The position numbers and the translations under genes were made by a program. Positions 44,016 to 53,000 of a stretch of 64,000 nucleotides of DNA are shown piece by piece; positions within the stretch are counted from its first letter, which is position 1, and every line of letters begins with the position of its first letter. The notes under the pieces were generated by a model. It was not told where the DNA came from and ran no database searches. It saw only the letters and a program-made list of their open reading frames with translations. Source of the stretch: Candidatus Melainabacteria bacterium (GTDB taxonomy: Bacteria; Cyanobacteriota; Vampirovibrionia; Obscuribacterales; Obscuribacteraceae); NCBI GenBank assembly GCA_003963305.1, contig RXJR01000022.1, positions 124,001-188,000 of the forward strand. The letters are read 5' to 3'.

Positions 44016-45290
44016 CTAAGGACTACCAGTCGCTTCGATATTCTGGGCGTGCTTGAGGTCTTCCCTGGCTTCAGCGCTGCGTCCGAGCTTGTTATAGACT
44101 TCGGCTCGATCTGCATATCTTTCTCCGACAAACGCGTCTTTTTTTATCAAGTAGTTTAAATCCGTCAGCGCTTTTGCGTACTCGCCCTTCTTCCTGTAAA
44201 GCCGCTGTCGAATTTCGCAGGCACTCTCAGGATGTGTCACGCCACTTATATACGACGTCAACTCATTAATGGACTGATCGATTTGCCCGAGCTTTTCTCG
44301 ACATTCGACTCGTTCCAGCCAATATTTGTTGTAGTCGAGGCGATCAGCCTTATTCAAAACATCTGTCGGCTTCTGCGGCAGAAAACTGGTTCCGCCGCCA
44401 TAGATTTTGATTGCCTGATCGTAGTCTTTTATCGCTTTATCAGTTTCGTTGATATGGGCATAGCAATTGGCACGCCGTCCAAATGTGCTGGCATTCGGAC
44501 CACCAGTTTTCAACATGACGGTGTACACTTTGATAGCTTCGGGCAAATTTCTGCTCTTTTTCAAAGCTTTACCAAGCATCGAACAGGCATACTCGTATTT
44601 TGGATTGAGCTCAACTGCCTTCTGCAAATCATGTGATGCCTCAGTGAAACGATAGTTATCGCGCTTATAAACACCAGACGAGGTGTAGGCTATCGAGCTT
44701 CGAGGGCTGCCCTGAAGCAATCGAGCGTAAGCCTTATCCAGCTCGTCTTGTTTCTGTAATTTAGCGTAGTGATCGACAGCCTCAAAATTCACATCATAGT
44801 CGAGCGGTGCAAGTTTAATGGCGTTCTTTATCTCCTGCTCAGCAAGCGGATCGTGACTGGCGTCATAACAAGCAGCCAGTGCCGCATGGAGACGTCCGTT
44901 TTGGGGATGAGCTTTGATTGCTTCTAGAATCTTCGGTACTATGAAATTATTTTCTGAACCAGCCAATATAAATCCAGCAGTTGCAACTATGTTTTCATCA
45001 TGAGGAGCAAGATGCAGAGCGGTCTTTATTTCTTGCGCAGCGCGTGACTTATCACCATTATTCACAGTACAAGCTCTGGCCATCATTTCATGCCACTGCG
45101 CCGCATTCTTGCCAGCAGAAATGTTTTTAGTACAAAGAGCTATTGCCTCAGCTTTTTGAGCGTTCTGATACAGAAACCGAGCTTGAGCGAGCTCTTTGTC
45201 TTCCGCCATCGCAAATGGTGCTGATTGTATGGTCACCAGAACCGAAAATAAAACGCCGAGCCCTGTTCTGTTTTTCGTTCTAATAGCCAT
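44016..45290 (-). CDS. exported TPR-repeat protein
   Basis: 424 residues from ATG 45290 (MAIRTKNRTG), with a signal peptide (GLGVLFSVLVTIQSAPFAMA). About nine TPR-type helical pairs follow (AQWHEMMARACTVNN, GRLHAALAACYDASHD, AYTSSGVYKRDNYRF, YACSMLGKALKKSRN, ADRAEVYNKLGRSAEA). A longer reading to 45413 would add 41 residues ahead of the signal peptide and is not favoured. No ribosome-binding site is obvious. It lies between the phosphatase gene and the second kinase, reading away from the latter. Probable periplasmic scaffold, role unknown. Confidence 0.8.
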   Translation of the reverse strand: MAIRTKNRTGLGVLFSVLVTIQSAPFAMAEDKELAQARFLYQNAQKAEAIALCTKNISAGKNAAQWHEMMARACTVNNGDKSRAAQEIKTALHLAPHDENIVATAGFILAGSENNFIVPKILEAIKAHPQNGRLHAALAACYDASHDPLAEQEIKNAIKLAPLDYDVNFEAVDHYAKLQKQDELDKAYARLLQGSPRSSIAYTSSGVYKRDNYRFTEASHDLQKAVELNPKYEYACSMLGKALKKSRNLPEAIKVYTVMLKTGGPNASTFGRRANCYAHINETDKAIKDYDQAIKIYGGGTSFLPQKPTDVLNKADRLDYNKYWLERVECREKLGQIDQSINELTSYISGVTHPESACEIRQRLYRKKGEYAKALTDLNYLIKKDAFVGERYADRAEVYNKLGRSAEAREDLKHAQNIEATGSP

Positions 45291-45430
45291 TTGAATTACA
45301 AACCAATGAATCGGACGAGATCGGCGAACTGATGCAATTTCAGGTCCAAGAAGACCCAGTCTAACGTTATCATGCGCAACTGGATTTTTGCTGAGCCGAA
45401 ACAAGCTTGTCAAGCCCGGAAGGGACTAAC

Positions 45431-45518
45431 TACGGCAGTACAGAGAACCCGTCACATGCAGAGGTGTGCGACAATTAACGGGCATAAAAAACGCCGCACG
45501 AAAACCCCGGCTGCCGTA
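45431..45518. other. nested inverted repeats between TPR gene and kinase copy 2
   Basis: TACGGCAG (45431-45438) and CTGCCGTA (45511-45518) can pair around about 72 bases, inside which CCCGT and ACGGG also pair. This could be a structured leader RNA of the kinase that starts at 45540. I do not recognise a known riboswitch or attenuator class. Confidence 0.35.
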
Positions 45519-45539
45519 CCAACTTGAACCGAGAATCAG

Positions 45540-47408
45540 TTGCAACTTCCGACTATCAAATTGACACACAAAGTTGCTCTGCTTATCGTAGTGCCTCTGG
45601 CCTCAGCCTTGCTTTTCGTCTCTCTTTTGATGACCAACTTAAATCAGGCAGAGCAAGACATAGAAGCGGAAACACACGCTTCCGAAATATTGATCCAGGT
45701 CAATCAGTCCATTCGTGATGCCATGGGCGCTTGTGGCGGCATGCTGATTTTGCGCATGTATCACGAACCTAAAGTCTTGCACGATACGACCGAATCGATT
45801 CGGAAGCTCAGAGAAGATAGTGAAAAATTGACCGAATTCGTTGATAAGTATCCAAACGAATCTGAAGGAATTAGAGAATTCATTCGCCGCCTCAAGATGG
45901 GCGACGAGATGTTTAAGCAAGTACTGGAATTGACGGAAGAATCAGAGTCGCTCAGTACGCTTCGCGTCATGGGGCAGATGAAAACCTTTGCCGAAGTGCT
46001 GAACTACGAAGGTAATAAGCTGGTGGAGCGGATGTCGGAACAAAGAGACATGTTCCGACAGAAACGCAAAGATGACAGATTGCGTATTGAGCTGCTGATC
46101 CAGGTGTTCACGGGTATAGGTGTCGTACTGGCATTAGCCCTCGGATACAGCTTGATCAATACTGTTTTCAAACGGCTGGCCAGTCTGATGCGCAACGCCG
46201 TCAATATCGGAATCGGACGCCCCCTGGAAGAGCCTCTGGGCGGCGCAGACGAGCTGGCGCAACTGGACGGAGTTATTCACCAGCTGTCTGAAGATCTTGC
46301 GTATCTTCGCGCCAACGAAAGAGCGTTGATTGACAACGCGGCAAACATTATCTGCTCCCTCGATAGAGGATTACGCATTACACAAATCAATCCAGCCGTT
46401 GAGAGAATTCTGGGTTACGGACCAGACGAACTGCCGGGCACCGCATTAAGTTTGATTGTCAACGAAGAAGACAGCAATGCCGTCTATGCCAGTCTCAAAG
46501 AATTAAGTGAATCGAATCAGCAGGCAGCTTTTGAAGCCAAAATACTGCACAAATCGGGTCGCTATGTGGAGATGGATTGGGTAGCGCGCTGGTCGCAACA
46601 AGACAGAAGCATTTTTTGCGTCGCTCATGACATAACCGAACGCAAAGAGGCAGAGCGGCTGAAGCAGGAGCTTTTTGCCATGGTCAGCCACGACCTGCGT
46701 TCGCCTCTGACGTCAGTAAGTATGACCCTTGAGATGCTCGACGACGGAGTTCTCGGAACCTTGAACGAACGAGGAGCGAAACTTGCCGGTTCTGCCAATG
46801 CGTCAGTCAAGTCGCTAATGATTTTGATCAACGACTTGCTGGAGTCTGAACGCATGGCGCATCTGGGCATGGTACTCGACTACGAAACTGCCGATTTAGA
46901 TTCACTGACGCGGCAGGCAATTGATTACGTAACGCCTGAAGCGAACAGTAAAAACATCGAGCTGAAAGTCCAGGGCACGTGTCCATCAGTACAGGGCGAC
47001 TCAGAAAAAATTCGCCGTGTACTCGTCAATCTTCTCAACAACGCCATTAAGTTCTCGCCGAAAAATGCATCGATAACCACATCCTTATCGCGGTTCGATC
47101 AGGGAATAAATGGACACGATGCCATCGAAGTTCGTGTCATCGACGCAGGTCCGGGAATTCCACCGGATAAGCAGGCGCTTGTCTTTGAGAAATTCAAGCA
47201 AGCAGGGCATCGAACCGATGGCGAAAAGAAAGGCTCGGGGCTGGGACTTTCGATATGCAAAGCAATAATCGAGGCTCACGGCGGCATGATTGGCATAAAG
47301 AGCGATCCGGGAACTCCCGGCAGCACATTCTGGTTTCGAATCCCAGTCACGCCATCGACCCAGTCATCCAAAGGAGATAGCGTTCCGGCCGCTTCGTCCA
47401 GTATATAG
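45540..47408 (+). CDS. membrane PAS-domain sensor histidine kinase (copy 2)
   Basis: 622 residues, same architecture as the kinase at 40011: TM1 about 11-31, helical extracytoplasmic sensor to about 185, TM2 about 190-210, linker, PAS domain (about 262-375), HisKA with His384 (MVSHDLRSP), HATPase (NLLNNAIKF, DAGPGIP, GSGLGLSI). The only start after an upstream in-frame stop is TTG at 45540, preceded by a weak GAG-containing site. The TM1 segment right after it supports the choice. The sensor halves of the two copies differ much more than the kinase halves. No response regulator adjacent. Confidence 0.9.
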   Translation: MQLPTIKLTHKVALLIVVPLASALLFVSLLMTNLNQAEQDIEAETHASEILIQVNQSIRDAMGACGGMLILRMYHEPKVLHDTTESIRKLREDSEKLTEFVDKYPNESEGIREFIRRLKMGDEMFKQVLELTEESESLSTLRVMGQMKTFAEVLNYEGNKLVERMSEQRDMFRQKRKDDRLRIELLIQVFTGIGVVLALALGYSLINTVFKRLASLMRNAVNIGIGRPLEEPLGGADELAQLDGVIHQLSEDLAYLRANERALIDNAANIICSLDRGLRITQINPAVERILGYGPDELPGTALSLIVNEEDSNAVYASLKELSESNQQAAFEAKILHKSGRYVEMDWVARWSQQDRSIFCVAHDITERKEAERLKQELFAMVSHDLRSPLTSVSMTLEMLDDGVLGTLNERGAKLAGSANASVKSLMILINDLLESERMAHLGMVLDYETADLDSLTRQAIDYVTPEANSKNIELKVQGTCPSVQGDSEKIRRVLVNLLNNAIKFSPKNASITTSLSRFDQGINGHDAIEVRVIDAGPGIPPDKQALVFEKFKQAGHRTDGEKKGSGLGLSICKAIIEAHGGMIGIKSDPGTPGSTFWFRIPVTPSTQSSKGDSVPAASSSI

Positions 47409-47421
47409 CGACTGCTCGCGC

Positions 47422-48945
47422 TCACCGCACCGATGAAGGAACCTTCGGCTTCTGTTTCTGGTCCTCTGCAACATTCTTGCGATCTCTTGCCGCCAGATCG
47501 GGCTTTCCAATTTTGTCATAAGCCCCAGCCCGCAACGAGTAGGTTTGAAGATTACCGCGAGGATTGCGACTGATCGCTTCGGTGTAATCGCTAATCGCTT
47601 TAGGGTACTGTCCGAGCTTAAAATAGCTGCTCCCTCTCAAACGAAACGCTTCATCGTCAGATGGATTCAAGTCTGTCGCCACGGAATAATCTGCTATCGC
47701 TTTAGAATAATCGCCAAGACGATCGTATAGTTGCCCACGACGCAGATATGCCGGCGGATCCGTTTTGCTCAAAGCAATTATCTTGCTCAGATCAGCCAGT
47801 GCTCGATCGGGCTGTTTATTGGCTTCGAAAATCTTCGCTCTCAATTCATAGAATGGAATCTCTTTCGGCTGCTGTGCGATTATCTCATTGCAGTCTTTCA
47901 ACGCCATCGGAATGTTTTTCATCTCCATATACAAATTGGCGCGCTCCATCCGTGCCCTGGCATCAGAAGGAGAAAGTTCGATTGCCTTGTTGAAATCAGC
48001 CAGTGCTTTGTCATACTGTTTCAAAAGATTGTACTGCTGTGCTCGCAACAGATACACATCAGCGGGCGAGACAATCGCTTCGTCATATGTCAGTTCACGC
48101 CCCTTGCACCTTCCCGTCTCGGCAGTATCCGAAATTGCCACCACATATGGATGCTTTGACAGCACTTTCGTATAGTCGGCGATTGCATCTTTCATGCGAT
48201 GAATTCTCGAGTAGCAGTCGCCACGAAAGTAGTAGACGGATAAGCAACCTGGATCATGTTTCATGACAAAGGTAAAGTCATCAATCGCGGTGTCAAGTTT
48301 GCCGTCATTCATTGTTGCTATGCCACGAAAATACCGCAGATACTTGTCGTCTGGTCTTAGCTTGACGGCATCATTCATTATCGACACAGCGGGGCCAAGC
48401 TGAATGCGCGAGCGATATCCGCGGGCGCGTTCTATAGCCTTATAAATCTGCGACATCTGCTCGTCTTTCTCGGCAAGCTTTTCGTTACCCAGACGACGAT
48501 AGGCAATGGCACGATTCTTGTAATCGAAGGGAGAATCCCAGCCGTTCAACTCAATTTGAGATAGCTCAATGGAACGACTCAAATCGGCTATTCCCGCCTT
48601 CAGATTGCCAAGTTGGCAATAGGCGAAACCACGTCGACTATAGGCGCCACCACATTTGGGATCAAGCTTGATGGCCGCGTCGCAATCCTTAACTGCTTCC
48701 TGGTAGCGGTTGTTGCGAATCAAAAACTCAGCCCGTGCCACCAGGAGTAAGGGCTGATTAGGGACCATTTTGACTGCCTTATTAACAGCTTCGACTGCTT
48801 TATCGTCCTTCTTTTGATAATGCAGACGGTAAGCACTGTCCAGAAGAGCAAGCGACTGATCTGCCAGAGCCGGTCGACAGTTTACAGATAAACTCGCGGC
48901 GAGCGATGAAAGAGCCGAAAGCGCGATAAGCTGTCTGTTGTGCAT
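47422..48945 (-). CDS. exported TPR-repeat protein
   Basis: 507 residues. Signal peptide (LIALSALSSLAASLSVNC...ALA), then about twelve TPR units (PLLLVARAEFLIRNNRYQEAV, AYSRRGFAYCQLGNLKAGI, AYLRRGQLYDRLGDYSKAI, AFRLRGSSYFKLGQYPKAI), most followed by DLNP- or ELSP-type caps. C-terminal 25 residues are Lys-rich. Convergent with kinase copy 2 (13-base gap). It lies 36 bases downstream of the giant annexin-like repeat gene and may be co-transcribed with it. Confidence 0.85.
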   Translation of the reverse strand: MHNRQLIALSALSSLAASLSVNCRPALADQSLALLDSAYRLHYQKKDDKAVEAVNKAVKMVPNQPLLLVARAEFLIRNNRYQEAVKDCDAAIKLDPKCGGAYSRRGFAYCQLGNLKAGIADLSRSIELSQIELNGWDSPFDYKNRAIAYRRLGNEKLAEKDEQMSQIYKAIERARGYRSRIQLGPAVSIMNDAVKLRPDDKYLRYFRGIATMNDGKLDTAIDDFTFVMKHDPGCLSVYYFRGDCYSRIHRMKDAIADYTKVLSKHPYVVAISDTAETGRCKGRELTYDEAIVSPADVYLLRAQQYNLLKQYDKALADFNKAIELSPSDARARMERANLYMEMKNIPMALKDCNEIIAQQPKEIPFYELRAKIFEANKQPDRALADLSKIIALSKTDPPAYLRRGQLYDRLGDYSKAIADYSVATDLNPSDDEAFRLRGSSYFKLGQYPKAISDYTEAISRNPRGNLQTYSLRAGAYDKIGKPDLAARDRKNVAEDQKQKPKVPSSVR

Positions 48946-48981
48946 GAATTGATTCCGAATATCCCGAGAACCAATTCTATG

Positions 48982-51900
48982 CTATTGAGCAGCAAATTTG
49001 ATTAGTAAAGCTTTCACACGGTCATCCTTTACTGCGTTGATCAAAGCAGTATACGACTTTGCAGTATCAGCGACGAAATTGTGCTGAACCTTCAAACTGC
49101 TCATGCTGGGATTGTTTGGATTCAGTGCGTAGACTTGTTGGATGGCTTTAGTAAGGGCTCGAACTTCTTCCAGACTGTGCTGTTTACCATCGGCTTTCAA
49201 AATCCTCTCAGCCGATTGCCAGGGTCCTTCGCCTCGTCTGACTGTTGCGGCTTTGATCATTGCTTCACTCGGCTTATATTCTTTAACCGCAGGTGGCACG
49301 ACTGGTTCAACTACTGGTGCATCGGCAGGCTTTCGAGCGGCCAGTGCTGCATCAGTATGTTGGGCGGCGGCAGCGATCCTGACTGCAGTTTCCGGTGCCA
49401 GACCAAGATCGCCAAGCGCTGGGCGCAGTCTACTTGCGCGAGCGGCTGTTGTCTCAGATATGACTGTGTACTCACCATCGATGATTGTTGGTCCACGTCT
49501 GGCTTCGGCACGACCCAACGCGGCGCCGACTTCGCGTCCAGCACCTTCTGCAGCTGGAACGACTTCACGTGTTCCGGCGGCGACCAACTCTCTACCGGTA
49601 GTCGAGGTACCTGCTACCACCAGCTCTCTACCGGCGGTAGCGGTGGCGGCTGGAACCAACTCTCTAGCAGCGGTAGCTGTGGCGGCAGGAATCAACTCTC
49701 TGCCGGTAGTGGCAGCAGCAGCGGGAACTATTTCTCTACCTGTGGTGGCGGCAGGAAGTAACTCGCGGCTGCCTCCGGTCAGTGCAGGTTGGACTTCGCG
49801 CAGTACTCCCCCGTATACAGCCTCTCTGCCGGTTCCAGCGACAACAACTTCTCTTCCAGTTGTACCAGTGGCTCGCAGTTGCGTGACAAATACCTCAATT
49901 TCTGTTCTTGTCGAAGGAGCCAATTCGGCCGCGCCTTTAACGCCTTTGCCGAAAAGCGCTGCAGGAGCTGCAATGAGAAGTCCATCTGCAGCGCCGAGCA
50001 GCGACTGCCTGACCATGTTGCGAGTGGAATCGTCAAAATTTCCACCTTCGACAGCCTTCATCAACTCCACTCTGTAAGCAGCACCGGCAGCAGTGGCGGC
50101 AGGCACCAGTGCAGCCAGAGCGGCAGTGCTCAAGCCAGCCGTCGCCGGAATGGAAGCCAGCATGGCAGCGGCCATAGTGGCATTGTAAATCAGCTCGGCC
50201 TTGGCATGCTCTGACTGGACCTGCTGAAATTTAGCTTCGCTGAAAAGCTGATCGAGAACTCTCTGCCTGTCTTCAGGTAGATTTTGTCTCATTCTGGAAT
50301 ATTCAGTCAAAAGAGACTGATTGGACTGAACGGTGCGATCGAGGGTGAGTGCAGAAGCATCAGCAGCGGTGCCTGACTTATCGGCTGACAGGCGTCTGTC
50401 GACAAAATCCTGAACACCGTCACCTGAAGTCGTAGAAAGCAACTTACCATATTCGATCGAGTGGGCTTTATCAACTTTGCCCAGGAAGTCATTATCGAGA
50501 CTGCTGTTATACTTCGCGCTGTACTCATTTTTGAGGCTCTCTCTCTGAGCTGGCGTGAGAGCCGCGAGTCTGTCGCGAAAATCTCTGAAATCGCCACCGT
50601 CACCAATGGCGAATGAACGCAGTTGATCTGCCAGAGTTGCCTTTCCATCCTGTTTAATGACACTGTCGAGAATTTGACGCTGATCGCCGCTAAGACTAAC
50701 GCGATCGCGCACCTGTTGTGGAGCTCTTGCAAAGTCTTCGTATAGTGAACTCATTGGCACGCCGAGGCTGTACTTTACACCAGCACCAATCTGTCCATCT
50801 TGCAGTGCCTGATTCCACGAATTCTGGTTGGCGAGATAAGGAGCAGACTCGCGCAGAGCATTGCTGACGCGAAATGCTGCAGCGAACGCGGGATCTTCCA
50901 TGCGCTTCGACATCTCCGCTGCACCGAGAGCACGTGCTGCTTCAACTTGCTTCAGCTGTTCTACGAGGTTTTTGTCTTGCAGGACGCGCTCCATATCGCG
51001 AACCCTGGTGGCAGGATCAGCGCCATCAAGATTGTCCTTAATAACCTGTTGTACTGGACTGAGTTGAGGAGGCTTTCCGGTTTCGGCAACCTGTTTCAAC
51101 GTAGTTTCTGCAAGATATCTTTGAGCAGACGACTCCGGCAGTTGCTCCGAAACGAATTTATCAACCTTTGCACGAAATCCATCGGTGTTGTTTCTGTATT
51201 TCTGTGCGTCTTCTGCCGACATGGTGGCGATGCGAGCGGTAACAGCGGTGTTATCGAAGGTGTCGCTGCGACCGAACCAGTGAGTAGCTCTTGTATCATT
51301 CATCACATCAGTAACTGATCTCTTGATACCGTTAGCAGCATCGTAAGATGGTGCATTGGCTTTGTCGGTCACCATGGCGAGTATGCGAGCCTTCTCTTCC
51401 GGAGTGGCGTATGCATCGAGCGAGCGAGCCAGGTCGGCTTGATATTTAGCCAGTTCTTGCGGATTTCCATGCAATCGATCGTAGTCTGCTTTGCTCATTC
51501 GCTCAGCTGCAGACATGATTGCATCCGTTGTATGACTACCCGAAGAATGTGTGGCAGCCAGTTCGGAAATCAGTGTTTTGCCGCCATGCAAGAGTTGATC
51601 CTCGAGAACGCTCTTCCTGAGTTGATCGACTGTGCCGTCGAACATCGTCAGCGTCTTATCCATTGCCGCTTCGACTTTTTGATGATAATCGACTGCAGCC
51701 TTAAGCTCGGGAGTGGTAGCCAATTTATCGGCAGTTGTACCTTCTCGTGCCGCGCGCTCGGCTAATTCCTTTCCGATTCTGTAATCGTTGCGCTCGCGCG
51801 TGGTGGCATTAGACAAAGCGAAGTCCGTATTGCCGGGGTTATCCAGAAGACCGAGCCAGACGTTGCTGTTGCCCTGGATAATGGTAGCCAGTGAAACTCG

Positions 51901-52878
51901 TCCTTCCGTGCGGATGTCTTCAGCTACTTGACGCTCTGCCGCACTCTTTCCTTTCTCGAAAGTATCCTGATATGCAGCAGTGAATTTAGGATCTGCTTGA
52001 AGCTGCTTGAGAGCGGCTCTAGCAGAAGGTGATTCGTCACCGACCGCCTCGGTAAACATGCGCAAGTCACCGGCTTTCAGGGCAATGTTTGCCATGGCAA
52101 CGACATCTGCCGGCTTGCGAGCGTCAGCGCCGACAACCGCAAATCGTTTGCCATCCAACTCCACTGCCGCTTCGCCAGGTCCTGCTTCTCTTGGTTGCGC
52201 ACCTAAAACCATGGCTCGCACCATGTCTTTGTTCGCCTGCGACACGTCAGGATTGTCCAGGATTGTCTGGACGAAACCTTTGCCGTTGCCGTCCGGACCC
52301 TTGAACTGCTTGTCGAGCTGAGCCAGGCTGGGTCCATTTAAAGTTTCGAGGGTGCTTCTCAGCAGTCTCTGTCCTGCTTCGGGATCAGTCTTAGTCATTT
52401 CGAGAGAAAGGTTGACCATGCCTTTGATATTGCTGCGACCATCCACACGATCAAGAGTTGCAACCTGAGCAAGGTAATCAGTGGGGCTGAGCTTCTCTTT
52501 CATGTCAGCTCGCAATTCGCGGCCGAAATGTTGGCGATAATCGCTTTCTAGATTCTTACGATCAGCCGAAGACATAGGTCCGAGAATGCGCGAGAGTGCA
52601 GCGACGTCAGGACTGTTGCCGAAGATTCCGGCATTGAGGGCTTTGTGCACGGCGTTCGACTCAACACCGATAGCCTCTGCGCTCAGTGTCAGCTTAGGCA
52701 ATGTGCCGTCGTTGACCATGCGGTCTGTGGCTGCATTACGTGCTGTGATCGAAGAGGATACGTGCTCCTGGCTATCAGCCGGAGTCAACGGAGCTGTAAT
52801 GCGCTCAGGTGCGGAGACACGTTCCGGTGCAGCTCTTCTTGGTTCTACTGCGGCTTCGCCATTGTCATTTCTTGCCAT
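48982..52878 (-). CDS. 1298-residue protein with annexin-like repeats and LysM-like C-terminus
   Basis: No signal peptide. By eye, two segments (about 70-140 and 765-815) share the pattern M/L-S/T-x-A-x-R-x-x-L-x-x-x-Y-x-x-x-F/Y-x-x-x-L-x-x-D, as in SSADRKNLESDYRQHFGREL and LTPAQRESLKNEYSAKYNSS, which resembles annexin-type repeats. Long Ala/Glu-rich helical stretches lie between them. An Ala-rich hydrophobic block (about 893-980: TMAAAMLASIPATAGL, DGLLIAAPAAL) precedes tandem 12-residue TGREL(V/I)PA repeats (about 1020-1120). The last 90 residues carry a LysM-like module (GEGPWQSAERIL) shared with the protein at 63302. ATG 52878 has AGGA seven bases upstream; a longer reading to 52977 is less likely. 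Function unknown; effector-like or scaffold roles are inference. Confidence 0.75.
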   Translation of the reverse strand: MARNDNGEAAVEPRRAAPERVSAPERITAPLTPADSQEHVSSSITARNAATDRMVNDGTLPKLTLSAEAIGVESNAVHKALNAGIFGNSPDVAALSRILGPMSSADRKNLESDYRQHFGRELRADMKEKLSPTDYLAQVATLDRVDGRSNIKGMVNLSLEMTKTDPEAGQRLLRSTLETLNGPSLAQLDKQFKGPDGNGKGFVQTILDNPDVSQANKDMVRAMVLGAQPREAGPGEAAVELDGKRFAVVGADARKPADVVAMANIALKAGDLRMFTEAVGDESPSARAALKQLQADPKFTAAYQDTFEKGKSAAERQVAEDIRTEGRVSLATIIQGNSNVWLGLLDNPGNTDFALSNATTRERNDYRIGKELAERAAREGTTADKLATTPELKAAVDYHQKVEAAMDKTLTMFDGTVDQLRKSVLEDQLLHGGKTLISELAATHSSGSHTTDAIMSAAERMSKADYDRLHGNPQELAKYQADLARSLDAYATPEEKARILAMVTDKANAPSYDAANGIKRSVTDVMNDTRATHWFGRSDTFDNTAVTARIATMSAEDAQKYRNNTDGFRAKVDKFVSEQLPESSAQRYLAETTLKQVAETGKPPQLSPVQQVIKDNLDGADPATRVRDMERVLQDKNLVEQLKQVEAARALGAAEMSKRMEDPAFAAAFRVSNALRESAPYLANQNSWNQALQDGQIGAGVKYSLGVPMSSLYEDFARAPQQVRDRVSLSGDQRQILDSVIKQDGKATLADQLRSFAIGDGGDFRDFRDRLAALTPAQRESLKNEYSAKYNSSLDNDFLGKVDKAHSIEYGKLLSTTSGDGVQDFVDRRLSADKSGTAADASALTLDRTVQSNQSLLTEYSRMRQNLPEDRQRVLDQLFSEAKFQQVQSEHAKAELIYNATMAAAMLASIPATAGLSTAALAALVPAATAAGAAYRVELMKAVEGGNFDDSTRNMVRQSLLGAADGLLIAAPAALFGKGVKGAAELAPSTRTEIEVFVTQLRATGTTGREVVVAGTGREAVYGGVLREVQPALTGGSRELLPAATTGREIVPAAAATTGRELIPAATATAARELVPAATATAGRELVVAGTSTTGRELVAAGTREVVPAAEGAGREVGAALGRAEARRGPTIIDGEYTVISETTAARASRLRPALGDLGLAPETAVRIAAAAQHTDAALAARKPADAPVVEPVVPPAVKEYKPSEAMIKAATVRRGEGPWQSAERILKADGKQHSLEEVRALTKAIQQVYALNPNNPSMSSLKVQHNFVADTAKSYTALINAVKDDRVKALLIKFAAQ
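49585..49758. repeat. 36-bp tandem repeat inside the giant gene
   Basis: At least four in-phase 36-bp units (starting at 49585, 49621, 49657 and 49693, plus a degenerate fifth from 49729), each opening with CAACTCTCTA or a close variant. They encode 12-residue units ending in a GREL/GREV core with PAA or VAG spacers. More diverged copies extend on both sides. Confidence 0.85.
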
Positions 52879-53000
52879 ATAGAATCCTGAAGGAGATTGC
52901 TTACAATCTCCAATCAGCCTTTGGTTAAAAGTACTAGTAATGAGTGGGGCTCGATACGTTATTTGTACCGGCCCCAAGTTACATCTACGTTACGTGTTTA

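Noticed and set aside
49585-49758. Regular 36-bp repeats as a CRISPR array
   Set aside because: The units are contiguous without unique spacers, stay in frame and encode a protein repeat.
49142-50077. 311-codon plus-strand open frame opposite the giant gene
   Set aside because: It lies fully antisense to the repeat region. The Ala/Ser/Thr-rich product mirrors the codon pattern of the 36-bp repeats; no ribosome-binding site or family pattern supports it.
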